Positions 37,390-52,652 of a stretch of 64,000 nt of DNA are shown piece after piece. The stretch lies in contig NC_034015.1 in NCBI RefSeq assembly GCF_000346465.2, positions 12,066,637 to 12,130,636 of the forward strand, in the 5' to 3' direction. A program made the position numbers and the translations under genes. The first letter of the stretch is position 1. Each line of letters begins with the position of its first letter. The notes beneath the pieces are model-generated. The model was not told the DNA's origin. It saw only the letters and a program-made list of their open reading frames with translations, and ran no database searches. This DNA is from Prunus persica (lineage: Eukaryota > Streptophyta > Magnoliopsida > Rosales > Rosaceae).

Positions 37390-37440
37390 TCACAATAGCA
37401 CAAAGAGAAGGAAATCATGATCTTCATTCATGAAATAATA

Positions 37441-37539
37441 CATGATATTTTTTTCTGCTTTGGGAGCATTTGGATGAAAAATACTTAATGACCGAACAAA
37501 CTCTCCAAATTTACGCTTGATGTCAAACAAGTCAAACAC
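37441..37539 (-). pseudogene. calcineurin B-like (CBL) calcium-sensor exon fragment
   Basis: After a good TTGCAG acceptor the - strand reads [10 protein letters not shown], then [16 protein letters not shown]. This is the second-EF-hand exon of plant CBL proteins, where K-R-K is normally followed by about four residues (G-V-I-D type) before F-G-E-F. Here those residues are missing in frame, damaging the calcium-binding loop. The expected next exon (starting with a D-K-I-x-F-x-F-x-L-Y-D block) and the preceding one were not found, so this looks like a stray exon. Family assignment rests on the motif. Confidence 0.65.
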
Positions 37540-37559
37540 CTGCAATGAGAATATGCAAA

Positions 37560-38541
37560 TTGTTAGAAAAACATCACAAAATTTCCAGCAGATCAAACTC
37601 ATCCAAATTACAAACATACAATCCCACATTTCCATACAAATACAAATAAACTTTGATTCCCAATTGATTAACACATATTAAACCAGGATTTTCAAAAACT
37701 CTAAAAACAACAAAAAAGAAAAAACAATTAGGCATCATTTGCCACCATCTTCTTCTTCTACTCCCTGTTTTTGTCATGAGAGATATGAACCCATTAAAGT
37801 CAAAAGCCATGACTCATGAGAGATATGAACCCATATATATAAGCTCCCATTAACCCAATATTCTTTCAATTTCAAATGAGTAAGGTACAAAAATACTCTT
37901 AAAGTAAAACAAAATTTAATGTATTTATACTTGTTTCATGTAAAGTTAAAACTCGATAAATGCACATATTACCAAATGCAATTAGCAAAGCTGCAAATAA
38001 AGAAATTATAAAAACCAAAACTACATGGCTTGTATGCTATTGAACCTGCAATTATGCGTCGATTTTGTTGAATATGCAGTTAGGGAAGAAACTAGAAAAT
38101 AGGTAGCTGACCATATCCAAATGATCAAGCCACACTTCGCTAAGTATGAGGTCATACACAGCCTCTACACCAAACGAAAAAAATAATTAATTGCAATTTG
38201 AAATAATAATAAAATTGAATCAACATTAAGTTCTTACCAAAGAATTGTGTTCCCAGCATTTCTGCCACATGAGAAATGCAACTGGACACCAATTTTCGTA
38301 CTTGCAGTTCCCGCTTCCAATTGTAACTAGAAGAAGTCCAACTTTTTTGGAAAGTTGTTCCCATGGATTTTGTAACAGAGGTCCGTGAACATCTTATCAT
38401 CTCCCAAAATGACACGAGCAGAGTGAGGCAGACCGGGACATCCCAATAGTGTCCTCACGTTCCTCATCCATACCCCATGAAGAGTAATATTTAGGTTATC
38501 TTTTTATAAAACCTCAAAACATGGAGCATGACACTAATAAT
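37560..38541. other. unassigned region between the CBL fragment and the TRIM element
   Basis: Short - strand open stretches occur (for example around 38240-38415 and 38115-38160, the latter reading E-A-V-Y-D-L-I-L-S-E-V-W-L-D-H-L-D). I do not recognise them. They may be exons of a decayed gene, but no continuous model could be built. Confidence 0.35.
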
Positions 38542-38658
38542 TGAAGGAAGTTGAGGTTCCACCCCGAAACCAATTGGCAATGGGGAGGAGTAGCCCAACT
38601 CCTTATAAACCCAGGCTAGGTCCCTTAACATTTCAATGTGAGACAAACACTCTCAACA
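38542..38658 (-). repeat. 3' LTR (in element orientation) of the TRIM
   Basis: 117 bp, differing by one base from the other LTR at 38773-38889. Confidence 0.9.
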
Positions 38659-38759
38659 CGCCCCCACACGTGTGGCGAACTTTCAAGCCTAACACGTGGA
38701 CAACACATATTGGGTGACGTGGGAGCACGTGTGGCCGTTGGGCCCAACACGTGAAGCCT

Positions 38760-38772
38760 TGCTCTGATACCA
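38760..38772 (-). other. tRNA-Met(i) primer-binding site of the TRIM
   Basis: TGGTATCAGAGCA on the - strand, the sequence plant LTR retrotransposons use to prime from initiator-methionine tRNA. Confidence 0.88.
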
Positions 38773-38889
38773 TGAAGGAAGTTGAGGTTCCACCCCGAAA
38801 CCAATTGGCAATGGGGGGGAGTAGCCCAACTCCTTATAAACCCAGGCTAGGTCCCTTAACATTTCAATGTGAGACAAACACTCTCAACA
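38773..38889 (-). repeat. 5' LTR (in element orientation) of the TRIM
   Basis: 117 bp; abuts the primer-binding site at 38760-38772 with no spacer. Confidence 0.9.
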
Positions 38890-39056
38890 ATAATATCGCT
38901 GCAACATTAAAAAATGAATACGAATAAATAAAAATGAAAAACAACATACTGCAGTAAAATAAATGAATACGAATAAAAAGAATTGAAAATTATTATACCT
39001 GTATATCGTACGCAGCTCCAGGACGATATATTAGCTATATGGATCCATCAACTCAT

Positions 39057-39367
39057 ATGTATTATCTACCCAATATCCAAAACAGCAGTCTATTGATTCG
39101 AAAGAGACAAGTGTACTGCAATCGAAAAACCTTTAGAAGAGATTAACCGGCACCACGTAACGGGAGTCAAAACGCAACAATAACAAACACCATTCATCTA
39201 CAACTGAATCAGCGTTATGAAAACAATGTATACACCATGAATGGTGTTTGTTATCGTCGCTATGTGACTCCCGTTACGTGCTGCCCGTTAATCTTATCCA
39301 AAGGTTTCACGATTGCAATACGCTTGTCTCTTTCGATGCTGCCTCGGATATTGAGTGGATAATACAT
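39057..39367. repeat. long inverted repeat (hairpin), arms 141 and 131 bp, 39-bp loop
   Basis: The left arm 39057-39197 matches the reverse complement of the right arm 39237-39367 along nearly its whole length. Conserved blocks include CACGTAACGGGAGTCA, AACAAACACCATTCAT and GAAAGAGACAAG. There are about 15-20 mismatches and one indel of about 10 bases. A transcript from either strand would fold into a long imperfect stem. It may be an inverted duplication within a decayed Harbinger-type element or a small-RNA locus. Confidence 0.85.
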
Positions 39368-39434
39368 AATATTAACAAAATATATATATATTAGGAGATT
39401 AAACTTAATAAAACAAAAATTATAAAATACTTAC

Positions 39435-39634
39435 CTCGTTAGTACGATTTTCCCCGCTTCTATAGTTGTCCATCACTTTTGCCAGGGCATCTCTCCATTT
39501 TCCTAACTCTTTATTGAGAATTTTCCACCTACTAAATAATGTCATCTCCGTACGAGTAGACCCCGGAATTTTTTCACAAAAGGAAACATCTTCCATGGTG
39601 CTCCAAGCCCCTCCGGTTTCAATAGAGAAGCCAT
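39435..39634 (-). pseudogene. PIF/Harbinger-associated Myb/NAM-like protein, first-exon relic
   Basis: On the - strand a frame reads G-G-A-W-S-T-M-E-D-V-S-F-C-E-K-I-P-G-S-T-R, then M-T-L-F-S-R-W-K-I-L-N-K-E-L-G-K-W-R-D-A-L-A-K-V. It ends at a GAG|GTAAG donor (39435). W-S-x-x-E-D-x-x-x-C and the R-W-x-x-L-N-x-x-x-x-K-W core are typical of the Myb/SANT-like (NAM-associated) partner protein encoded beside Harbinger transposases and of its domesticated relatives. The only nearby ATG (39632-39634) is in a different frame, so the exon appears frameshifted or lacks its start. No transposase was found. Function is inferred from family resemblance. Confidence 0.6.
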
Positions 39635-39807
39635 AAAAATATGAAATAAAAATACAAGGTGAAAAAGAGGAAAATGTTGAGTAAAAAGTGAATAATAGTA
39701 GAAGTATAATGAAATGTATGAGGATTGGTGTTGAAAATGAAGGATATTGATAGGTATTTATAGAAGAAAAAAAATCAGAATTTTTAAAAAAAAATTTCGA
39801 TTTTTTT

Positions 39808-40050
39808 CATAATTTTATTGCCCAAAAAATGCCCGCCGTTGGATTGGATTCGGAGAAGCTGATCAGAGTGCTGAGGGCGCGACACGTGGCTTCTTCCTGT
39901 TGGAGCTGATGTCAGCGTGCGCTGGTTCAAATTTTTTTTACCGTTGGCGCGTTTCATAATTTTATTGCCCAAAAAATGCAAGCCGTTGGATTGGATTCGA
40001 AGAAGCTAATCGGAACGCTGGGGGCGCGACACGTGGCTTCTTCCCGTTGA
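39808..40050. repeat. two ~97-bp direct repeats at 147-bp spacing, GC-rich
   Basis: Copies at about 39808-39903 and 39955-40050 share blocks such as CATAATTTTATTGCCCAAAA, CCGTTGGATTGGATTCG and GGGCGCGACACGTGGCTTCTTC. They lie directly upstream of the Harbinger-associated exon relic and probably represent subterminal repeats of that element. A related GACGTCAGCGTGC / CACGTGGCGCGCGCTGG block recurs near 40380-40430. Confidence 0.8.
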
Positions 40051-40221
40051 ACGAGCTTGCTGACGTCACAACTCACGGGCTTCACCTCGGGTTGAACTGG
40101 CCTTCAGGCTGGCCCGAGTTGGTGGGACCCACTCCTAGCCCTGGCTTGGGCTCACCGCTGGAACGAAATTTTTTTTTTCCCCCTCAGCCTTGGGCTCAGC
40201 TCCTGGTTGGACTTGCTCTTA

Positions 40222-41162
40222 GAGCATTTCCAGTGGTCGGGTTTTGAGGAGGGCTTGGGGGTGTTTGGGCTAAAAACACATTTCCAGCAGCAAAGGGAGG
40301 CCCGGGCGCGAGGTGGGACCTAGCAACTCGGGTTGGCCCGAGGGCAGGGCTGGCCTGAGCTTCAACCCGAGGTTTGAGCTGACGTCAGCGTGCCTATACA
40401 ATGTCCTCATTCACGTGGCGCGCGCTGGGCTCTCCGATTAGATTTTTTTTCTCTATACCTCATTTTCATTTTCAACATTTAAGTAAATGTCTTTGTCCTT
40501 TTACTTTCATTTATTTTTATATTATTCCATTTACTTAAATTTACAATGTAAATAAGGAAGTACCCCCCATTTGGATTCAAATAAAAATATTAGAAAATCA
40601 AATTCCCATCAAATCAAAATATGAAAAAATCAGTTTTAGTGCAAAATATGATTTATGCTACAAATGATGGCTCATTAAGTCAATATATACTTCATACTAA
40701 AATCCCATAAAATCAAGTTTTCTTATTTGATGTGTAAGGAATAAAAGTCGCCAAAAATTATCTTGAGAAAATGATTATTCTGAAAAACCATTTTTCATAT
40801 TGAGTCAATATTGCACCTCCGCTAAAAAAATTTTGGGTCCGCCAGTGTCTATAAATACCAACCAATACTCTTCACTTTTAACACCAAATCCTCATACATT
40901 TTTTTTTTCTATAAATACCAACCAATACAACTAATAAAATAAAATACAACTAATAAAAAAAATCTTATCGAAAAATATTATCCAAATTAATTGTTTATGT
41001 AAAAACAAAGTTGTGAAAAAAAATAAAAAAATGAATAGTATTTGCCATGACAAAGGGTAATTGCTGAAAACACACATTGCTTAATATAGCAAGGGTAGCT
41101 ACTATTCACGTGAATAGTAGCTGCCATGGCCATGACAAGGGGCAAACTGCTGGAAAGTGCTC
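40222..41162. mobile_element. PIF/Harbinger-type non-autonomous element, 941 bp, TTA target-site duplication
   Basis: The left end reads GAGCATTTCCAGTGG and the right end, reverse complemented, GAGCACTTTCCAGCAG, so the terminal inverted repeats match apart from one inserted base and a few substitutions. Both ends are bordered by TTA (40219-40221 and 41163-41165), the three-base duplication typical of PIF/Harbinger. The interior is GC-rich at the left (GGCCCGGGCGCGAGG-type) and AT-rich at the right. It includes a duplicated CTATAAATACCAACCAATAC word near 40850 and 40910 that also occurs inverted near 39740. No transposase frame is present. Confidence 0.72.
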
Positions 41163-41165
41163 TTA

Positions 41166-42182
41166 GAGGAGAGGCTTAACTAAAATGCAAATTTTTTTAA
41201 AAAAATTGTCACGGTTTGCGATAACCGCTATTTTCCAAAATCAAATACCGTAATGACAACAGCAATTGCAGTTCGGTTACTAAAATCGTAATTTTCGATC
41301 AGTTTTCAGTTATTGCGGTTCCAATACGGTACAATGTCGGTTAATTTTTGTGATTTTTGAGTCTAAAATGCCACCCCTACATATACCTGTAATTCGGCCG
41401 GATTGGATCGAAAATAGTCATTCCAATATCCGTCCAAAATCCTTCGGAATTCAATAAACTCTTCCGATTCCGATTCCAAAAAATTCCGGAAAAATTCAGA
41501 ACTTTCTGATTCTGAAGTTTTGAATTCTTCATAATATAATCATACTTCCTTTCTCAAATCCTAGACCCAAAAATGGAACATCCCGCTGCTTCGTTCTTTC
41601 TCTTTTTGCCTTCTGTGAGACCCACTCCGATGCGGACGTCATAGCCTCCACCACAGTCAAACCTACCACAGCCTCCATCCACCATCCACCATTCCCCCAC
41701 CTAATAACTCAGCATTTTCACACAATATGAATTCAACATCTCCAAAGACAGAGCACAAGTATCACTGTCAAACAGAACACAATTAAACCCAATCACTTAA
41801 CCAACCAATCGAACCCAAACAAGAATAAGGAGAGTGAAGGAAGAAGAAGAGATAGAGGAGCCATGGAAGAGAGAGAGGGAAGAGAAAAAAAAAAAAAAAA
41901 AAAAAAAAAAAGGGTGCGGCGGCTGCAAATGGAAAAAGAAAAAGAAAAAAAGATGTGTTACTAGGGTAAGAACGTGAGTGTTGGAAGAGAGAGAGGGGGA
42001 AAATAAACAAATGAGGGTAAGTGGGAAATTGAGAAATTAAATAAAGAAAATAAAGAGGGATAGATAAGTGGGAGATGGAACATTTCCTTTTTTTTACTTT
42101 TAATTTTATTTATTTAGCTCTGTACTTTTGTTTTTAATTTCTGATAATAATAAAAAAAGGTTTTTAATTTTAATATATATTA

Positions 42183-42213
<31 letters not shown>

Positions 42214-43469
42214 AAAGACAGAGAATGTGTGCAAGGAAGCTTAAGTTAGACTTTTGAATTCTTTATTTTTTATTTTTTTTCATTATTGTGCTAATTTTGA
42301 CGTACATGGGTTTAGAATCTCTTCTTCCAAATGAAGCCTTACAAGAGGGTGTACATATAACACGTATCTAAAGTGGTGGAAATATGAATGGGAGGTTGAG
42401 TTGTGTACATGATGGAAATTTTAAAAATAACATAATGGATTAAAAGTTTACAAAAGGAACTAATACTATTTGTTCATTCAATATCTTAATATGTTAGTCT
42501 TGCTCTATACAATTGGAATACTATAATTGTCAAGCTCTAATGAATATATTTATATTATATGTGGTGTTTCATGTAATTAAAGTTTAAATGAGCACGAGTC
42601 TTTGTGTCCAGTTTAAAAACTGTGCTCTATGTACACGAAATTGGCACAATTGTTTGTGTTTTATATGAAAAGAGCACATATAAGACTTATTTGTGCTTAA
42701 TATTAGGAAGACGGGCACAATACTGTATTTGTGTTCTTATGTTCGTGCTTGTTGACCAGTTTTGTAGTAGTGTGTGCAAGGGGTGAATGTGAATTTTGGG
42801 AATGGGCTGGATGTGCGAGCGATCAAAGCAAATAATACCCGGTTTGCTGCGGAAGATCAATCACTTGGAAGAAGAAACAAAAAAAATATGAGAAACATAA
42901 GGGGGAAAACCCATGGTTTTGGGTGTCGTTTGCTTTTTTCTTGATCATTTGGTTGGTTTGTGCCAAAGAAAATGGCAATTATGGTAGTGGAGTTTTAGTA
43001 AAATCAGTGTCTTCAAATTGGTTAAAATTTTGAGTTACAGTACATCCACAAATGTTCACATTAGCCATTATCAAAAAATAATTATTACAAAGACTTAACT
43101 AGTCATTGGGTGACATTCTTTACTCACTAATCACTAATCATCCCACTAAGCCTATCACAATTGGTCAGACTTCTCCCAGACCCAGGTTAAGTTTTCTGGT
43201 CCAACTTTATGTTGAAAACATGGTCTGAAATTAGATAGCAAAAGACAACAGAACGAACAACTAGAAAGAAGAATTTATATCAAAACTGCTTTTTTTTTTC
43301 CTCTTCGTGTAACCATATACATTATATATTCATACAAATTGTATGAATTCTCTCTATATACACTTATCTGCTTTTTTTCTTGTAAACAATGTACACCATA
43401 TACACCCATCTGTTTCGTTTGGCATCCCAGACAAAACAGATAAAATTCTCTACAGCATTTACATGATCT
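41166..43469. other. intergenic region downstream of CDC20 with simple repeats and a CACTA-like end
   Basis: It contains an A run of about 25 bases at 41886-41910 and a (TA)n tract at about 42190-42212. A terminus-like TTTTGTAGTAGTG at 42760-42772 reads CACTACTACAAAA on the - strand, the end motif of CACTA/EnSpm transposons, with GCACAA-type subterminal words upstream. I found no matching other end and no gene. The last bases near 43300-43469 are probably CDC20 3' UTR. Confidence 0.45.
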
Positions 43470-45521
43470 TCAACGAATGGTGTATAAATGAGCAAATGGC
43501 AACGGATTTTCTTTTCGTGCAGGTTTTGAAACTCCAGGAATCCCAAACACATTCCAAGTTCGAACTGTCTCATCCGCGGCTGCAGTGGCCACAGTGCATC
43601 CATCTGGGCTCTGAAAATATAAACAACAGAAGTTACAAACAATTAGAATATGTAACTACCATAAGAAGTTGCCATGAAAAATTATTCCAAATGAAAATCA
43701 ATCCATGAAATCAAATACACAAACAGAATTGAATTCACAAAGTGCAAATTAAAGTCCAAATTAGTACCTGAGTCATGAAGAGAACTCTGGAGGTATGGCC
43801 AGTGAGCTCTGCCATCCTCACCATTGACGGGTACTTCCAAAGGATAAGCTCATTCTTGCTAAAACCATGACAACTAAGCAATTCACGCTCATAATTGTTC
43901 CACAAAAGACCACACACCTGCGAGCCAGTGTCAACCGAGCTCAAGCACGAGCCTGTTTGTGTGTTCCATATCTTAATGCACCGGTCAAGTTCACCACCAC
44001 CAGAGGCCAACAAATTCTCTTGAAATGGACACCAAGCAAGGGCCTTGACTGCTGCAGTGTGGTCTTCAAGCCTTTGAAGCCACTGTCTTGGTGAATTGGA
44101 AGAGGCTGTTGACCTGTCCCATATGAAGAGAACATTATCGTTCCCTCCACTAGCTAAATGCTGGCCTGAGGGTGACCATTTTAATCCACAGATCTCGGCC
44201 TCATGACCTTTGTAGGTTCCAACAATGTGGGATCTCACTCTTACATCGTTGTTTATAATTCTACCATCCATTCCTCCTGTAGTAAGAATGCGTTTGTTCC
44301 AGGCCAGTGAACCTACTCTTCCATGGTGACCACCTCTCAATGTTCTTATCTGCAGTAACAAAATCAGCAGTAGATTAGTATTAGAACCAAGGTTTCATTT
44401 TCTAAGGAAAACAACCAACAATAATAAGCAACAACAATGTTCTTACCAGTCTAACAGAGACAGAATCCCATAACTGGACCCAGGAATTGTCCAAGCCGAC
44501 GGCAATATGTTGCCCATCAAGAGCCCAGCTGATGCTTGTAACGGGACCATCTTCATCATCAATTGTGACGAGTTTTATAATGGAATGGTTAGAAGGATTC
44601 CATAGGTACACTGAGTTTTCAAGAGCAATTGCAAGAATGTTGCTGCTGCTCCAGTCTAGTAAATTCGAGTAGAAATTATCTACAACACCGGGAGCGTCCA
44701 TTGTTTTCTCTGGACCCTGCAAAATCAATTTGGAAGAATTAGAACATAATCCACAAAGCAAAATCAATATGATCATCATTACAGACACAATCCTAAGCAC
44801 AATTAGATTCAAGTATGATGATATTAATGCAATTATTATACCTGAGGAACCCGTCGAGAGGGCTTGGTAGATTTGGCCTTATGAAGAGGGGGTGAAAGCA
44901 ATCTCCTCGGAATGGCTTCAACTGGGGTGGGGGGCTTGTTCTTGAATGTGAAGATTCGTCCTCTGTTCATGTTGAAGGTCTCAGTCAGTAGCTTCTGGTA
45001 TGGAGTGCTTGCAGCCTCCGGGTTCTCGATTCCCTTTCTCCCTCCTCTGACCATGTAATGCGCGTAATCAAGGTCCAGTGCCGCCCGATTGGGTATAAAC
45101 CTATCCAACTGTAAATGCCAAACAGATTTTATTAGCCAGAAGAAAACCAAAAACCAGAAGCGTTAATAAAGCTCTGTTTGGTTTCAAAGAAAATGCCAGA
45201 AAAGTGAGAATCTCTCAGACTTAGTGTATCCTTAAACAGAACATGTGATTGGACAACTAGCTTAACTTTGTGAGTTTGAAAAACAAAAAACCCAGAATTG
45301 TGTTTTGCTTGCGCTTGTTTTTCCTAAGTAATCAAACATAACGATTCAACGCAATTCTTTAACAAATAAAAACCCTAGAATTCCAAACGGACAGATAATC
45401 AAAATACAACTAAAATTCAAAAAAAACCCAGAAAAGATTCACTTACATTTTCCCAATTAGGCTTTCTCATAAGGAAGTTTTGTTCTCCAAGAGGGTTCCT
45501 GGTGTTCCTCGATGAACTCAT
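43470..45521 (-). CDS. CDC20: CDC20 (FIZZY) WD40 activator of the anaphase-promoting complex, 444 aa
   Basis: CDC20 binds substrates and activates APC/C ubiquitin ligase in mitosis, and is the target of the spindle checkpoint. Five exons: 45447-45521, 44842-45108, 44447-44716, 43768-44349 and 43470-43610 (stop TGA), giving 444 residues. Seen: the C-box D-R-F-I-P-N-R at residues 27-33, needed for APC/C binding; a basic linker; then seven WD40-type blades from about residue 120, with typical GH...W-D/W-N endings ([38 protein letters not shown]). The product ends in Ile-Arg, the tail used to dock on APC/C. The C-box [15 protein letters not shown] variant and no dipeptide expected of CCS52/FZR place it as CDC20 rather than CDH1. 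The start at 45519-45521 ([10 protein letters not shown]) is the only ATG consistent with exon 1. Confidence 0.94.
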
Positions 45522-48012
45522 TTTCCTTGTATCGCTGTGCGTGAAAACGAAGCTGAGGCAAATTGAATGCGTGAAAACGAAGCTAAAGCAAATTGAAGGA
45601 AACTGAATGAAAGTGGGTTTCAACTACAGACTTGGATTTAAATAGGCATCGACCGGAGTACAGTTGTAAATTTTTGTTTCACGAAAATCCTTGTCCTGCA
45701 AGGAAAACCCTCGAGCGGACCCCAGCTGGTCAGCTCCTTTAAACAAAAATTCTTGATTTTCCAAATTTACCCTTGCATTTTTTAGATTTATTTTATTTTC
45801 ACCAAGGTTTTTTTTTTATACGAAATTTTCACCAAGGTTACAATTTAAAAGTATATGTCATTTTACACTTTTCTCATCTTATTAAAAAAATAAATCTGGT
45901 GTCACGTATTTTTTTTTCAACTTACAAACTTTGTTATCACACACTATTAAAGTGACATGAAAATTTGAACCTAAGATTAATCTACATGTCAAGACAATTT
46001 TTTACTGAATTAAACTCCTTTAATGGGTGAAACTTTCATAATCTCATAAATCCCACTTAGTTAATAAAAATGTTAAAAGAGAACACATTTTATTACAGAA
46101 AGATAAATTAGTACATTCACAATGTGTTGAATTGAATACACCCATAAATTAAATTAAATAAAAAAGACCATATTTTGCACTTGCCCATAAAAGAGTTATA
46201 AAACTCCAAAGCTGTAAAGCATTTTAGATATTTTTTTTTAATAAAAGTTATGAAACTCTGTTTTTCAATAACATTTATGTGGTTTATGAGTATGGAACTT
46301 GAATTGTTTTGCATGGTAATAGAAATACATTTTTTGTGCTATTTTCAATTTTCAATTTATCTTTTATAAATTGTTCAAAACTTTAATGGCCCAAACTTTA
46401 TAATTCCTTGGAACCAAAAAAAAATTTCAAAATTCATATTTGATACAACCATTGTTGTAAATGATGGATGACCCACATGTTGAAAACGTAGAGTAACATT
46501 GAGTGAAATACTATGTTTTACGGAAAGTTGATGACTTGTAGGCTTAGTCACTATTTACAAATAATAAGAAGCAATTATGAGTTAATGTTGTAGAGTGAAT
46601 GCTCTGATTGTGAAGCATATATCATCTGCCTATAAATAGAGGCAATCTTCAGACTTTGAGAGACACAAATCCGAAGAGAAAGAGAGAGAGAAATCTAAGA
46701 GTTGGAAAGCTTTATTCGAGAGAGAAAATTCTATCAGTGTAACACCACAAGAGCAAATACAATCACACCCAATATTCAGTGATACTTTCATACTCGGCCT
46801 ATTTTATAACAACCAATTGATTTTAAAATTTGTGTTAAAAAAAAAAACTATGAGAAAAAAAGAGTCCTGTTGTGAAGCGGACAAGAAACACACTGCCTAA
46901 AACGCTATATAAATAGAGAAGATTCAAATGTCTCGTATATAGAATTCTCTCTCTTTTTGTTGTTGTCCCAGTTATAGACCAATCAATTATTCAATTGCCA
47001 AAACCCTAATCATATCGGTTCCTTTTCGGGTTTGGTGTGTTATGTTTTCCTGCTTTGTATATAATCACAGTTTTATAAGAAAAAAAAATTTATACACCTG
47101 TTCTTTCGTTTGATTTAAATATGGTAGTTCCATTAAACTAAAACAACAAAAATACATTAACTATGAAACATTAAAAAAATAAAAATAAAAACCATCAAAC
47201 TATAAGAATTAAGCTTTTTTTTGAAGAAAGTGTCGAATTAATTAGATAAGGAGAATGCTAGCAACTTTCTCTGTAATCCTCTCCTTTTTCCTTATGACAT
47301 GTGTCACTTTTTCTACACTTTGTTAGAGAGAAGATTGCTAGCATTTCCCATTAAATAAATGTTGTTCCAAAGCAAATTAATAATTTTTAATGTTAATGTG
47401 TGATTTTTATTTGGGCCTTCAATTTTTAAACTCTTAAGAAATTCATTGTAATATGGGCCTGACCAATTACACATAATATATTCGAGGCCCAGGCTCAGGG
47501 TTGGCCCTGATGCAATTACCATAGAAAAATCTAGAGGCTTAGGACATTATATTGTGTAAATGCAATCATTAACATTCTTAATACAGGCGTATAACCAATT
47601 TAAAACAAAAGAGAGTATTTTCAAAAACAAAAGAGAGTATTTTCAAGAACAAAAGGACACCAATGTTTTTCTTTTTGTTCTCTAAAAACTAACCATGGCA
47701 CTAATGCTAATGTTAACCTAGGAATTCCCATTTCAGCCCCATTAAGGCGATAAATGGGGTTTCCTGTGTTGCTTTTACTTTGAAGAATCTACCATTTCAT
47801 TTCGCTTCCTAATATCAGAGAAGTCTTTGACAAATAAGTTGCCCATCAAACAGAAACAAAGAGCCCAATTCTTAAGGGGTGAAATTCTACAGAGTAGATT
47901 GCCCCCAATTGTTTAGCCCTCATATAGCCTCTCTTTTCCTCTGTCACACAGATTCATTTACTTTGGTTAATACATATCTCAAGGGAAAGCATCACAAATA
48001 AAACAGGGAGGG
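45522..48012. other. intergenic region between CDC20 and the ubiquitin-RUB gene
   Basis: The first ~100 bases are the CDC20 leader, with a duplicated 'gtgaaaacgaagctraggcaaattgaa'-like phrase at about 45540-45600. An LTR-like remnant lies at 46478-46811. A ~20-bp tandem pair (AACAAAAGAGAGTATTTTCA) lies at about 47605-47646, and a CAGGGTTGGCCCTGATGC transposon-end-like block near 47498. No gene seen. Confidence 0.45.
46478..46811 (+). mobile_element. LTR-like remnant (possible solo LTR), copy A
   Basis: It starts TGTTGAAAAC and ends TATAACA, with a promoter-like TGCCTATAAATAGAGG near 46628. The 3' half resembles 58799-59047: shared blocks include the CTATAAATA box, ATTCTATCAGTGTAACACCACAAGAGCAAATACAAT-like words and a TATTCAGTG-TACTTTCATACTC-like end. 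TG...CA ends and an internal TATA box fit an LTR. A target-site duplication was not found, so the ends are approximate. Confidence 0.45.

Positions 48013-48054
<42 letters not shown>
48013..48054. repeat. (GA)n microsatellite downstream of the ubiquitin-RUB gene
   Basis: About 20 GA units, preceded by a short G run. Confidence 0.9.
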
Positions 48055-48057
<3 letters not shown>

Positions 48058-48225
48058 ATGTATGTAACACAGTAATAATTATGTCCACAATAACCAACTT
48101 AGAACAAGAAGCTTTTTTGCCATGTGTTCGAATTTATCAACAAAGACATGCAACTCAAATGCTTTCAAGTATCAAGACTCAATAAAAGCCCGAACAAAAG
48201 AGTTTGCCTAAACCGAAAATACGAT

Positions 48226-52652
<4,427 letters not shown>

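Larger units (their letters stand above)
38542..38889 (-). mobile_element. TRIM (terminal-repeat retrotransposon in miniature), 348 bp
   Basis: Two 117-bp direct repeats, 38542-38658 and 38773-38889, differ at one position (A/G in the G-rich stretch). On the - strand each begins TGTTGAGAG and ends TTCCTTCA, the 5'-TG...CA-3' form of an LTR. Directly next to the 5' LTR on that strand is TGGTATCAGAGCA (38760-38772), the standard primer-binding site complementary to initiator-methionine tRNA. A G-rich polypurine-like stretch (GTGTGGGGGCG) precedes the 3' LTR. Flanks carry a 5-bp duplication ATAAT (38537-38541 and 38890-38894). The 114-bp interior has no coding capacity. Near-identity of the LTRs implies a recent insertion. 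Confidence 0.92.

Noticed and set aside
41783..42010. - strand 75-codon open frame rich in Phe
   Set aside because: It is produced by translating the A-run and GA-rich tract; no protein family resemblance.
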